This document shows positions 12,269-21,940 of a DNA stretch of 64,000 nt, in pieces (the first letter of the stretch is position 1; each line of letters begins with the position of its first letter). Below the pieces are notes generated by a model, which was given only the letters and a program-made list of their open reading frames with translations, was not told the origin of the DNA and did no database searches. The translations under genes were made by a program, and so were the position numbers. The DNA comes from Flavobacteriales bacterium (GTDB lineage Bacteria; Bacteroidota; Bacteroidia; Flavobacteriales_F; PHOS-HE28). The DNA lies in contig JADJCS010000008.1 of assembly GCA_016703105.1 (NCBI GenBank), forward strand, positions 1-64,000. Reading direction: 5' to 3'.

Positions 12269-15200
12269 TGGTGCCGTTCGCCACACCGTCGTTCATCCGG
12301 TAGTTGGCGAGCAGCCCTGCGGTCGGTACGGTGATGCTCTGCTGCATGCCCGCTGCGATCTCCGCTTGCGTTCGCGCCGAGTTCCAGAAGCGCGCATCGT
12401 ACATGCGCCCGTTCCACGCACGGCCACCGCCAACAAATTGACCCAAACGCACGAAGTCGCCGGAACCAACACCGTTGATGTTGCCGGAGGAAGCACCCGT
12501 TCCCACGAGCGTACCGTTCACGTAAACCTCGACTTGCGTGGGCCCTTTCACCAACGCGAGGTGCTGCCACGCATCCGTCTGCAGCTCGAAATTCACAAAC
12601 GCCCCTGAACCGCTTGCCACGGCCCAGTAGTAGTGGTTCGTATTGCTGCCATCCTGTTGGCACACCCAGCGGATGTTGTTGCTGTGGCTGTTGTCAACGA
12701 TGTTGGCGTACTGGTTCTGGGCGCCGCCCGGCTTCAGCCACATCTCGATGGTGAAGTTCTGCTCGGTGAACCAACTGCCAACTGCCACATGGTCGTCCGA
12801 GCCATCGAAGCGCAGTACCACTTGCTGATCGATGGTGCCGTCGCAATCATTGTCGATCCCATCGCAAACTTCTGAAGCTGCTGGATGCACTGCTGGATCG
12901 TTGGGTGCGCAATCAAGGGCATCACAGGTTCCGTCATTGTCGCTATCGCCACTGGCTGTGCCTGCGCACAGGCAACTTGCGTTGACCACATCGCCAGTGG
13001 TGCAGGCGATGCCATCATCGCAGGTCGAACCGATCTGCCCGGAGAGGTTCGGGCAACTATCGTTCGCATCGCAGGTGCCGTCGCTATCGGTATCAATAAA
13101 GGTGCCCGCGCACTGGCAAGCGGTAGTGAGCACGTCGTTGATCGTGCAGGCATTGCCGTCTTCGCAAGCCGATCCGACCTGGCCGGTCGCGTTCGGGCAG
13201 TTGTCGTTCGCGTCGCAGATGCCGTCGCTATCGGTGTCCACTATCGTGCCCGCACAAACGCAAGTCGCGTTCAAAACATCGTTTGCAGTGCAAGCGTTGC
13301 CGTCATTGCAGGGCGTGCCGCTCACGCATGATGGACTGGAGAAGATCCGGGCCAAACGATTCCTGCCTGTGCCGTTATAGCTCAAGAAGTCGCCTCCAGC
13401 GATGAAGTTCCCGTCCGGCAAAACGACGAGCGAACGGACCGTGCCGCCAAATCCTGTTCCCGGATCGAAGGTGGTGTCCAGTGCTCCGGATGAAGTAAGG
13501 CGGGCGATGCGGTTGCGGGCTGCTCCATTGAAGGTGGTGAATGTTCCGCCGATCAGCACGCGCCCATCCGTATGAACGAGGATCGAATTGACCGCGCTGG
13601 TTGCGCCCGTACCTGGATCGAACCCCGTATCCAAGCTTCCATCCGCGTTGAGCCGCGCGATGCGGTTCCGGCTCGTCCCATTGTAGCTCGCGAAGCCGCC
13701 CCCGATGATGATCTTTTCATCCGACTGGCGCACGATCGTGTTAACAAGGCCGCTGGCCGCACCGGTGCTCGACAGGAACGTAGCATCTACTGAACCGTTG
13801 CTGTTCAAGCGGGCAATGCGACCAGCTGATACACCAGCAACACTGCTGAAAGCCCCACCGATGAGGATCTTGCCGGTGGGGAGCACGAGGATAGAGTACA
13901 CCGACGTGTTCGGCCCGGTCCCGGGGTTGAATCCGGTATCCAGTGTGCCATTTGAATTGATCTGTGCAATGCGGTTCCGAGAAACGCCCAGGTAGGTAGA
14001 GAAGGCACCCCCGATGAGGATCTTGCCTGCTGGAGTCACGGCGATGGCCAGCACATCACCGTTCGGGCCATTGGTGCCTGGGTTGAATCCGGTATCCACG
14101 CTCCCATCGCTGCTCAGCCGGGCCAAGTTGAAGCGCAACAGACCGTTGAAATCAGAAAAATTCCCGCCGACCAGGATCTTGCCGGAGGCATCCAGCGCCA
14201 TGCAAGTGATCTTTGTATCCGCGCCGAAGCCGGGGTCGAATGTTCCATCCAGGGTGCCATCGGCGTTCACCCGAACGATGCACCGGCGGGCGATCCCATT
14301 GTAGCCTGCGAATTCACCTGCGACAAGCAATTTGCCGTCCGGTTGGCGCAGTACCACCGTAGCCATAAGGCCCACGATCCCGCTTCCGGGGTTGAAGCTG
14401 GTATCCAAGCTACCATCGGCCTGCAGCAAGGCCACGCCTGACCGCGTGAGGCCTCCCACTTCAGAGATCCATCCTCCGATCAACACCCGACCATCGGCCC
14501 GCAACGCTACGCCGTTGATATAGGCATTGGGTCCGAGCGCTCCAGAACTGAAGCCCGTATCACGACTACCGTCGCTGTTCGCACGGGTGAGCCGGTTCAC
14601 GGGGGTGCCGTTGAAGGTGGTGATGAAGCCGCCCAACAACACTTTTCCATCCGGTTGAAGTGCCAAGCAATTGAGGCTCCCGTCAGTACTTGTGCCGGGG
14701 TTGAAGGTCAAGTCCAGTGCGCCGTTCGTCTGCAGCCGCGCGGCATATCTCCGCGCAGTTCCATTGTACGAGAGGAAGCCCCCAGCAATGATCGCCTTCC
14801 CATCCGGTTGAATAACCAGTGCCTCCACGGTACCGCTGGCACCTGTACCCGGAGCAAATGTGCCGTCCAGCGTTCCGTCGGAATTCAGCCGGGCAATACG
14901 ATTCCGTGCGATCCCTGCATAGGTGAGGAACGTCCCACCGATCACAATGGCACCATCAGCCTGTTCGGCCATGCAGAAAACGTACGGGGTGCCCGATGTC
15001 GAGGCAGGTCCGGTACCAGGGTCGAAGCTGCTGTCCAAGCTGCCATCGCTGTTCAGCCGGGCCACCCGGTTCCTCGTCGTACCGTTCACGGTGGTGAAGT
15101 CCCCGCCGATCAGGATCCGGCCATCCGCCTGTAGCGCCAAGCACCGCACCGTGCCACCTGATATCGTCGTGGTTGCGAAACTCGCATCCGCGCTTCCGTT

Positions 15201-15586
15201 CGTATTCAACCGGGCAACACTGCCCCCATACAAGAGGATCTTGCCGTCAGGTTGTATGAGAACATCGCCACTGGCCGTGGGGTTGAACCCGGTATCCAGG
15301 CTTCCATCCGCATTTATCCGCGCAATGTTCTGGCGCACCACCCCCTGATAGAAGATGAAGCTGCCGCTGACGATCATTGAGCCATCGGCAGCAGCAGCGA
15401 CGGAATTCACCACGGAAGATGCGTGTACGTTACCCCATCCCCACTCCCGAACCCGACATCCGTTGGATTGAACGTGGCATCGATGGGGCACACTTGCGCG
15501 CGTGCATCCGCAGTAGGTGCCACCGCGCTGATGGACAAAAGCGCGATCGGTAGCAACAGGGAGCGCAAGCAATGGGGTAGGCACAT
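12249..15586 (-). CDS. Giant secreted multidomain protein, N-terminal segment with delta-60 propeller
   Basis: Start ATG at 15586 yields a signal peptide (MCLPHCLRSLLLPIALLS..ADARAQ). A one-base shift near 15430-15445 (in GGGGATGGGG) joins it to the long frame that follows. Next come 14 delta-60 repeats of about 50 residues (pattern DGSLDTGFNPGTG..V..(I/L).QPDGKILIGG.F), forming a predicted beta-propeller (about 15480-13340). Then Cys-rich C.DGNACT.NDV..C.CAGT and DTDSDG.CDANDNCPN repeats (about 13330-12870) and one MopE motif (CDGIDNDCDGTID) precede a LamG/concanavalin-like domain (VLRFDGSDDHVAVG, FTIEMWLKPGG, WQHLALVKG; about 12830-12270). The next shift lies near 12262. With the other segments the product is about 4,140 residues. 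Preceded by the conserved inverted-repeat module and, 134 bp upstream, a response-regulator gene. Confidence 0.8.
13340..15480 (-). repeat. Array of 14 delta-60 (propeller) coding repeats
   Basis: Tandem units of about 150-160 bp encode the delta-60 signature (ADGSLDTGFNPGTG and QPDGKILIGG variants). Only the core motifs are conserved between units, so this is a protein repeat array, not a DNA satellite or CRISPR. Confidence 0.85.
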
Positions 15587-15621
15587 GGCGGTCGGATCTT
15601 GGGCAATGGAACTTTCAGCCA

Positions 15622-15704
15622 CCAAAGTCCACGATCCATCGATCCCGGCATGGGCCAAGGGGGTCAACTTTAGTTACGTTGACAGGTGCAGGAACGAAAG
15701 TTCC
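15622..15704 (-). promoter_or_regulatory. Conserved upstream module, copy 2 (inverted repeats)
   Basis: Blocks match copy 1 at 2976-3058. GGAAC-N4-GTTCC is at 15691-15704, GTCAAC-N9-GTTGAC at 15663-15683, and GGATCGTGGACTTTGG at 15622-15637. Spacings are identical to copy 1. It lies between the response-regulator stop (15721) and the giant-gene start (15586). The palindromes suit binding by a dimeric regulator such as the adjacent LuxR-type response regulator; the GGAACTT / GTCAAC pair also fits an ECF sigma promoter. Confidence 0.65.
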
Positions 15705-15720
15705 GTTCGGCGCTGGTCCT

Positions 15721-16356
15721 TTACCGCCCGAAGAACCGGTTCACCGCCTCGGTGCGGTTCTGCACCTGCAGCTTGTCGTACATCCGGTGGATGTGCTGCT
15801 TGATGGACCCTTCGCTGAGGCCGATGCGCTGGCTGATCTCCTTGTAGAGCAGGCCCTCCGCCAGGAGTTCCAGGATCTCCCGCTCACGATCGGTGAGTTT
15901 GGCTTCGGCGATGACGTTGGTATTGTTCGCCGGACGAAGGTTGGCGACCACACGGCGAGCGATAGGGGCGCTCATGGGACTGCCGCCGCGCAAGAGGTCG
16001 CGGATCGCATTGAGGATCTCGCCGGGCTTCGCACTTTTCAGCAGGTAGCCGTTCGCGCCTGCTTTCAACGCATCGAACACCCGTTGGTCATCATCGTGCA
16101 TGGTGTACATGAGGAACTGCGCGCTCGGCCAGCGCTGGGAGAGATCCTGCACACATTCGATCCCGCTCGCGCCGGGCAGGTTGATGTCCATGATCACCGC
16201 GTCGGGACAGTTCTCGCTCCAACCGGCGAGCGCGGCCTCCGCGTTGGCGAAGGAGCCATCAAGCACCATGTCGGTGGTGGAGGAGAGGATCGCGAGCAAT
16301 GCTTCGCGGATGCGGGCATCATCCTCCACGATACCGATGCGGGCCACTGCGCTCAT
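15721..16356 (-). CDS. NarL/FixJ-family response regulator (RR1)
   Basis: A receiver domain is followed by a LuxR-type HTH, 211 residues in all. Start chosen at 16356 (MSAVARIGIVEDD), because the longer reading adds a 34-residue tail overlapping the kinase gene. Acidic pocket ED at 11-12, phospho-acceptor Asp57 in VIMDINLPG, conserved K in YLLKSAKPGE. The HTH (about 150-211) holds LTDREREILELLAEG, LYKEISQ and the recognition helix SIKQHIHRMYDKL. Lies 46 bp after the end of kinase HK1, so the two probably form a cognate pair. It is the last gene of the signalling cluster and sits directly upstream of the giant surface-protein gene, the obvious regulatory target by position. Confidence 0.93.
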   Translation of the reverse strand: MSAVARIGIVEDDARIREALLAILSSTTDMVLDGSFANAEAALAGWSENCPDAVIMDINLPGASGIECVQDLSQRWPSAQFLMYTMHDDDQRVFDALKAGANGYLLKSAKPGEILNAIRDLLRGGSPMSAPIARRVVANLRPANNTNVIAEAKLTDREREILELLAEGLLYKEISQRIGLSEGSIKQHIHRMYDKLQVQNRTEAVNRFFGR

Positions 16357-16402
16357 AGGACGAAGGTGAGGAGTTGAGGGGAGAGGTCCGCTGGAACTTT
16401 CG

Positions 16403-18266
16403 TTACGCCGAAGGAGCGAAGGGCACACGCACCGTGATCCGCATGCCTTTGGAGCCATCCATGGTCACTGTGCCGCCTAGCGAAACGATCCGGCGTTGCA
16501 CGTTGCGCAAGCCGTTGCCAGGGAGCGCATCGATGGTGCCTGAAGAGCCCTTGCCGTTGTCGTGCAGCTCGATCACCAAGGCGTTGTTCCAGGTCACGCG
16601 CATCTCCAACATGATCGGCCTCGGCATGCTTCACCGTGTTCATCAGGATCTCCTTCACCGCGAGGAAGGGATAGCGGCGTTGCTCGGCGGAAAGTTGGAT
16701 GTTCGGCCACGGCCCACCGACCACCGCACGCAAGCGCAGACCGTGTTGGGCACAGTACAGATGCGCGTAGTCCACGAGGTAGTCCACGAGCTGTTTCACA
16801 CCGGTGCTGGGGCTGTTGAGCGCCCAAATGATCTGTCGCAGGCTGGCCACCAGTTCATCGGCCATGGCGCTGCGTTTGGCCAGTTGTTGCCTGCGGCGCG
16901 GATCGGTCTCGTCGGCCAGGTCCATCTCGCTCCAGAGCTTGAGCGCGCTGAGCCCTGCGCCCAGGTCCTCGTGCAGGTCTTCGCTCATGCGCTCGTGCAT
17001 GCGCAACGCGGCGATCATGTGCTCTTGTTGTGCCCTGCGTAGTTCGAGGTCGGCGAGTTTGCGTTCCTGCCTTCGGCGGTTGAAGAGGAACCACGCTACG
17101 AGTATCGCTATCACCAACGCTGACAGGCCCACGGCGAGTTCCACGTTGCGTCGTGATCGTTCCTCCTGGATCGTTTCCCGGTACCCGCGTGTTGCTTCCT
17201 CCAACCGTTTCGCGTCGGCAATGCTGTCCGTGAGTTCCTGTTGGCGCAGATCGAAGCGGAGCAACTCGTCGCGGCCTTCGATGATGCGCAGCGTGTCCTT
17301 CCACGCGGTCCATCGTTCGGTCATGGCGAGGGCATCCGCCGTGCGACCTTGGGCCTTGTACACATCCTTCAAGATCTCCGCTGCCCGCACCATGCCACCG
17401 TCATCGCCGCTTTCGCGGCTGATGCCGATGTAGTTGTACTTCCGGGCGGTGTCCATGGCCGCGGTGAGCTCATGTTCGGCACGGATCGCATCGCCCCTAC
17501 GCATCAGCACTTCACCGGTGATCACTTTGCACCCGCACCACGCCGCTTTGTCGCCGACCTTGTCGGCTACCTCGATGCACTGCCTCACCACCCTTTCCGC
17601 CTCGGTCGTGAGGCCAGCGTCGAAATAGAAGCGTGCCGCCGGTTCCAGAGCTGGAATTCGGTTCCATTGCACAGCATCGTTCGCCACCACGTGTTCGGCC
17701 CTGCGGAACGCTGCGACCGCTCTTGAGGTATCTCCCTGCGCCGCGAACATGAACGCGCGCTCAACGAGCACCAAGGCGGCATATGCGGAGTTCGAACTAT
17801 CGCACGCATCCAGTTCGGCATGGCCTTCTTGGAAACGCGACAGGTCGCGTAGTGCTGCCGCGCGATGGATGCGGGCCCGCACGATGTTCGGTATCGCGTG
17901 CGGCGCATGCAAGAGCAGGGTGTCCCGTTCGGCGGTGAACTGGTGCAGCGCGCGTTCGGGCAGGTGGATGGCGCGTGAAACAACGCCCAGTCCGTCCATG
18001 GCATCCGACCACGGCATGTGGTATGGATCCGCTGCGTTCATGAGCCGCAACGCCAGCGAATCCGCAGCCTCGGTGATGTGGTCGCCCTGTGTGGAGAGCA
18101 GGTAGGCCCAACTCAATGCATCGTACTGGATGAGCTTGGTCGTGTCGTCCGGCATGATCCGGATCGCACGTTCAAGGGAATCGCGATCGAAGGTGTTCCA
18201 TTGGGCGTTCGCCATCGTTGGCGATACGCATAGCACCACCAACAGGGGGCTCTTCCAGCGGAACAT
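16403..18266 (-). CDS. TPR-type sensor histidine kinase, HisKA_3 class (HK1), one frameshift
   Basis: Start ATG at 18266 gives a signal peptide (MFRWKSPLLVVLCVSPTMANA). It is followed by a TPR-like helical periplasmic sensor, one transmembrane helix (LSALVIAILVAWFLF), then the HisKA_3 box SEDLHEDLGAGLSALK with His432. The N-box KEILMNTVKHA is intact. A one-base shift near 16613 then moves the reading to the frame that ends at 16403, which supplies HDNGKGSSG and GNGLRNVQRRI, the G1 and G2 ATP motifs. Without allowing for the shift the protein would appear to end at 16353 in nonsense. Predicted inner-membrane kinase that phosphorylates RR1 next to it. Confidence 0.85.
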
Positions 18267-18285
18267 GCCGCAACCTACCACACCG

Positions 18286-19233
18286 CTAAGCCAAGGCGTT
18301 ACGGATGGAACTTTTGTTCGCCTCTGTCGCTTTCAGCGGAACGGAGAAAATGACCCGTGTTCCCGCTGCGCTTTTGAGTTCGAAGGAACCGCCGATGCTC
18401 TCGATGCGCTTGCGCATGTTGCGAAGGCCGTTGCCGGAAACACTGCTGTTGTCCGGAACGAAGCCGCGCCCATTGTCGCTGATCTCCACTGTCAATCCAT
18501 TGCGCCAATGGACCGAGAGCCCGGCTTCACTGGCTTGCGCGTGCTTCACGGTGTTGTGCATGGCTTCCTTCACCACTAGGAAGATGTTGCGGCGTTGCTC
18601 CATGCTCAATTGCAGGTCCGGCCAGGCAGTATCGATCGATACGATCAACGGCAAGCCCTGTTGTTCGCCATAGCTGCGCGCATAGTGCTCGGTGAATGCG
18701 ACCGTTTCTCGCAAGGTGCTCCGGCCGCTGTCGAGTGCCCAGATGATCTGCCGCAAGCTGGCCAGCAGATCACCGGTCATCGTCACCTGATGTAACAGGC
18801 GTTCCCGGTTCTTGGTGTCCGTCTCCAGTTCCAGGGCCAACTCACTGCGCACCTTCAATGCGGACAGTCCGGCCCCGATCTCCTCGTGCATTTCTTCGCT
18901 CACACGCCGTCGTATGCGCAGATCGGCAAGTTCTTTTTCGCTGGCGGAGCTCTTCAGCTCCATGGCCATCAGGGTGCGGGCGTTGCGCTGGCGGCCCATG
19001 TACACTGCGAGGACGATGAGCAGGAGCAGGGCACCCGTACCGATCGCACCGATGAGCACCGCACGCTGTTCCCGTCCGATGCGGACCAGTGTTTCATGCC
19101 GTGCACGATCGGCGCGACCCGCTTCCAATCGCTGGTCATTATCGAGCATGGTCTTCAGCAGCTCCAAGCTGGCGCGCTCTTCATCGGCGCGGATGGCGCT
19201 GTCCCATCGTTGCCATTCGCGCCAGGCCAGCAC
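18286..19233 (-). CDS. Short sensor histidine kinase, nearly no sensor domain (HK2)
   Basis: Shown from a GTG at 19233. The frame stays open and looks coding upstream to about 19325 (HEVADSIFAPTARRDDRAEAI), without an ATG, so the true start is probably in the last part of the preceding frame after a one-base error. Contents: a short coiled periplasmic stretch, one transmembrane helix (IGTGALLLLIVLAVYMG), HisKA_3 box SEEMHEEIGAGLSALK with His116, intact N-box KEAMHNTVKHA, G1 SDNGRGF and G2 GNGLRNMRKRI. There is no TPR or propeller sensor, unlike its neighbours. Lies 19 bp before HK1. Predicted active kinase that depends on a partner for signal input (inference). Confidence 0.85.
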   Translation of the reverse strand: MLAWREWQRWDSAIRADEERASLELLKTMLDNDQRLEAGRADRARHETLVRIGREQRAVLIGAIGTGALLLLIVLAVYMGRQRNARTLMAMELKSSASEKELADLRIRRRVSEEMHEEIGAGLSALKVRSELALELETDTKNRERLLHQVTMTGDLLASLRQIIWALDSGRSTLRETVAFTEHYARSYGEQQGLPLIVSIDTAWPDLQLSMEQRRNIFLVVKEAMHNTVKHAQASEAGLSVHWRNGLTVEISDNGRGFVPDNSSVSGNGLRNMRKRIESIGGSFELKSAAGTRVIFSVPLKATEANKSSIRNALA

Positions 19234-19327
19234 AGCTTCCTTTTCTTTTCCGGTGCGCTCGTAACGTTCAATGGCCTCGGCGCGATCATCACGACGGGCC
19301 GTTGGTGCAAAGATGCTGTCAGCGACC

Positions 19328-21244
19328 TCATGCGAACGAGGGAGATTGGTCGCTGGTTGCCGATTGATGGTTGCGACCCTCGTGCATGGCCCAGCAGCCC
19401 ATCATCAACGCCAACAGAACCGGCACTGCTGTTCCCGGAGCGCGGAAGGGTGATGCTTCGTTCCCAACAGCATTGCGCAGCGGGAGGAAGATCTCCGCGC
19501 TCACCGCGCCTTCGGTGGATGCGCGCACGGAAGCGCCGATGGCGGCCATACGCACTTGGTTCGTCGCAAGGTTGGCCGCGATCTCCGCGCGCAGCGCCTG
19601 ATCAGTGTCCCCTTCGAGCACCAGTCGCATGAGCAGGCCTTCGTTCCAATCCAGTTCCAATGTGATCGGTGTGCCTTCAGGGGACCGCAACAATGTGCGC
19701 AGCGTGTCCTTGCAACGTGTCCACGCATGATGGCGGAGTTCGGCAGGGGCCATGGCGTCCGGCCAGGGTCCGGTGGTGCGCACCTGTATGGACCGCTCAT
19801 GTTGGGCGCAGAGCGATCGCGCTTGGTCCGATACGTAGGTGACCAGATCGCGCACCGTGGCATCGGTGTGGTTGAGCGACCATAGGATGTGACGCATGCT
19901 GGCAACGAGGTCCTCGGCGATACGCGCTCCCGTGGTATTGCGGGCGCGCGTGGCCTCATCGGGACTGAGGTCCACTGCCAGTTCGTTCTGCAGCTTCAGC
20001 GCGGAGAGGCCAGCTCCCAGATCATCGTGCAGGTCCGCGCTCACCTGCTGGCGTACGCGCAATTCGGCGATCAGGCGGTCCTGCTCCAACGTGTGGAGCG
20101 CGAGCCGTGCGATGCGGTCTTTCTGCCGCTCACGACCGATGTACACCACCACGAGCGCACCCAACAGCAGCAGCGCAGTGATGCCGCCCAGGAGCAGTGT
20201 GCGCTGGATCCGCTCCTCCGATGCGACTTCCGCGGCGACGAGATCGAGTTGGACGCGCTCGTTCGCCAGTTCCGCATCGGTTCGGCGAATGGTGGCCAGG
20301 GTGCGTTGCGCGGTGCGTGCCGAGGTGATGCGCAACGAACCATCGAGCGCGCGCCATGTGTGCGCTGCCCGCAATGCCTCGGCGTACCTGCCCGCATCGG
20401 CGTGGATGCGGAAAGCCTGGTCGTGGAATTCCACCACGCTTCGCTGGGCGACGTCGGGATGAGCGGAGAGGAAGCGTTCGGCATGCTTCAGTTCCTCGTG
20501 CGCTGGATCGTGCAGCCCGGACAGTTGCAATGCATCCGCCATCGCCGGGAAAAGGTCCAGTGCGACATCATGGATGCGGTGCTCCATGGCGATGGCGCGG
20601 GCACGTAGGAAGGTCGACCGGGCACTGTCCGGTTGCGAACGGTCCAATTGCAACTGTCCCAATTTCAACAGAGCAAGCGCTTGACCGCGTGGGATGTTCG
20701 CGGCCTGCGCAAGGTTCAACGAACGGGACTGGTGTGCGAAGGCACTGTCCACCATACCCATGTTCGCCCAGCACAAACCGAGGTTGCCATGGATGCGGTG
20801 GGGAGTTGTCAGTGGGTAGGGTGTTGTGGCGTCGTTGGGATACCAGCGCAGCGCGTTGTTCAATAGCTCAATGGCTCCTTGGTCGTCGTTCTGCTCTTCG
20901 CGCAGCACGGCTATCTGGTTGAGCGAACTGGCGATGAGCAAACTGTCCTCCAGGTTCTCTGCGATCCGCCGCGCCCGCTCAGCGTCGATCATGCTCTCGG
21001 TGAAGAGACCTTGGTAGTAGAGTTGTTCACACCGGTAGCGCCTGAGGAAATAGACCAGTCGCGGCTCAGCGTCCGGCCCGGCTGCGAGCAACGCCCGATC
21101 GATCCGCACCAAGTTGCTGTCGGTTCCGATGCCTTCGAGCGCGGGTAGGAGCTTGTCCAGCAGCGCGTAACGGGAAGTGTCTTGCGCGCGAATGTTCGCA
21201 TGCGCGAGCGCGCACCACCCAACCATCACCATCCACCGCAGCAT
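19328..21244 (-). CDS. TPR-type histidine kinase homologue with degenerate ATPase domain (HK3)
   Basis: Signal peptide (MLRWMVMVGWCALAHANIRA), TPR-like sensor of about 300 residues, transmembrane helix (ITALLLLGALVVVYIG), and a good HisKA_3 box SADLHDDLGAGLSALK with His406. The C-terminal ATPase region aligns in length with HK1 and HK2 but the N-box Asn is lost (KDTLRTLLRSP in place of KEAMHNTVKHA), and G1 (DNGRGF) and G2 (GNGLRNM) are absent. It therefore looks unable to bind ATP while able to accept a phosphate. The last 40 residues (AVPVLLALMMGCWAMHEG) look like a lipoprotein-type signal peptide that belongs to HK2, fused by an indel near 19330; the real stop is probably near 19450. Confidence 0.85.
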   Translation of the reverse strand: MLRWMVMVGWCALAHANIRAQDTSRYALLDKLLPALEGIGTDSNLVRIDRALLAAGPDAEPRLVYFLRRYRCEQLYYQGLFTESMIDAERARRIAENLEDSLLIASSLNQIAVLREEQNDDQGAIELLNNALRWYPNDATTPYPLTTPHRIHGNLGLCWANMGMVDSAFAHQSRSLNLAQAANIPRGQALALLKLGQLQLDRSQPDSARSTFLRARAIAMEHRIHDVALDLFPAMADALQLSGLHDPAHEELKHAERFLSAHPDVAQRSVVEFHDQAFRIHADAGRYAEALRAAHTWRALDGSLRITSARTAQRTLATIRRTDAELANERVQLDLVAAEVASEERIQRTLLLGGITALLLLGALVVVYIGRERQKDRIARLALHTLEQDRLIAELRVRQQVSADLHDDLGAGLSALKLQNELAVDLSPDEATRARNTTGARIAEDLVASMRHILWSLNHTDATVRDLVTYVSDQARSLCAQHERSIQVRTTGPWPDAMAPAELRHHAWTRCKDTLRTLLRSPEGTPITLELDWNEGLLMRLVLEGDTDQALRAEIAANLATNQVRMAAIGASVRASTEGAVSAEIFLPLRNAVGNEASPFRAPGTAVPVLLALMMGCWAMHEGRNHQSATSDQSPSFA

Positions 21245-21286
21245 GAGCGAAAGATGCGGGGAGTGGAACGATCCTGCAAGAGCGCC

Positions 21287-21928
21287 TTACCGACCGAAGT
21301 AGCGGTTCACCGCTTCGGTCCTGTTCTGCACGTGCAGCTTCTCGTAAATGCGGTGGATGTGCTGCTTCACCGTTCCGGTGGTGATGCCGAGCCGATCTCC
21401 GATCTCCTTGTACAGCAGGCCTTGGGCGAGCAGTTCGAGCACACCGTTCTCGCGGTCGCTCAGCAGCGTGAAGCCATGTGTCTTTTCCACCGCCGCCGGC
21501 CGGAACTGGTTCACCACACGGCGCGCCACGTGCGCGCTCATCGGCGATCCGCCTTCAAACAGTTCACGCACGGCGGCAAGGATCTCGTCCGGGGTGCTGC
21601 TCTTGAGGATGTACCCGTTCGCTCCGGCCTTGAGCGCCTCGAACACGCGGTGGTCGTCGTCATGGACGGTGTACATGAGGAATTGCGAGCGCTTGCAGTA
21701 CTGGCTCATCTGGCGTACGCAATCGATGCCGCTCTGCCCAGGAAGGTTGATGTCCATGATGACCACGTCGGGGCAGTTGTCACGCAGCCTTAGCAGCGCG
21801 TCCTCAGCGGTACTATGCACGGTGAAGGCTTCCACACCTTCTTCAAATATGAAAAGCGAACGCAACGTCTCACGGATCGTGCTGTCGTCCTCCACGATGC
21901 TCACTTTGATCGGCGCGGTCTCGTTCAT
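21287..21928 (-). CDS. NarL/FixJ-family response regulator (RR2)
   Basis: 213 residues: receiver domain with acidic pair ED at 13-14, phospho-acceptor Asp59 (VIMDINLPGQSG) and conserved K in YILKSSTPDE, then a LuxR-type HTH (about 150-213; LSDRENGVLELLAQG, LYKEIGDRLGI, TVKQHIHRIYEKL). It is closely related to RR1 throughout, and the recognition helices differ only by conservative changes, so the two may recognise overlapping sites. Lies 12 bp after the large kinase HK4 and 42 bp before HK3, indicating one transcript. Confidence 0.93.
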   Translation of the reverse strand: MNETAPIKVSIVEDDSTIRETLRSLFIFEEGVEAFTVHSTAEDALLRLRDNCPDVVIMDINLPGQSGIDCVRQMSQYCKRSQFLMYTVHDDDHRVFEALKAGANGYILKSSTPDEILAAVRELFEGGSPMSAHVARRVVNQFRPAAVEKTHGFTLLSDRENGVLELLAQGLLYKEIGDRLGITTGTVKQHIHRIYEKLHVQNRTEAVNRYFGR

Positions 21929-21940
21929 GGTGCGAAAGTG

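Noticed and set aside
16386..16402. GGAACTTTCGTTAC and, at 18303, GGAACTTTTGTTCG as further operator copies
   Set aside because: They resemble the GGAAC-N4-GTTCC block but are imperfect, lie at or beside kinase gene ends, and lack the GTCAAC and GGATC blocks at the right distances.
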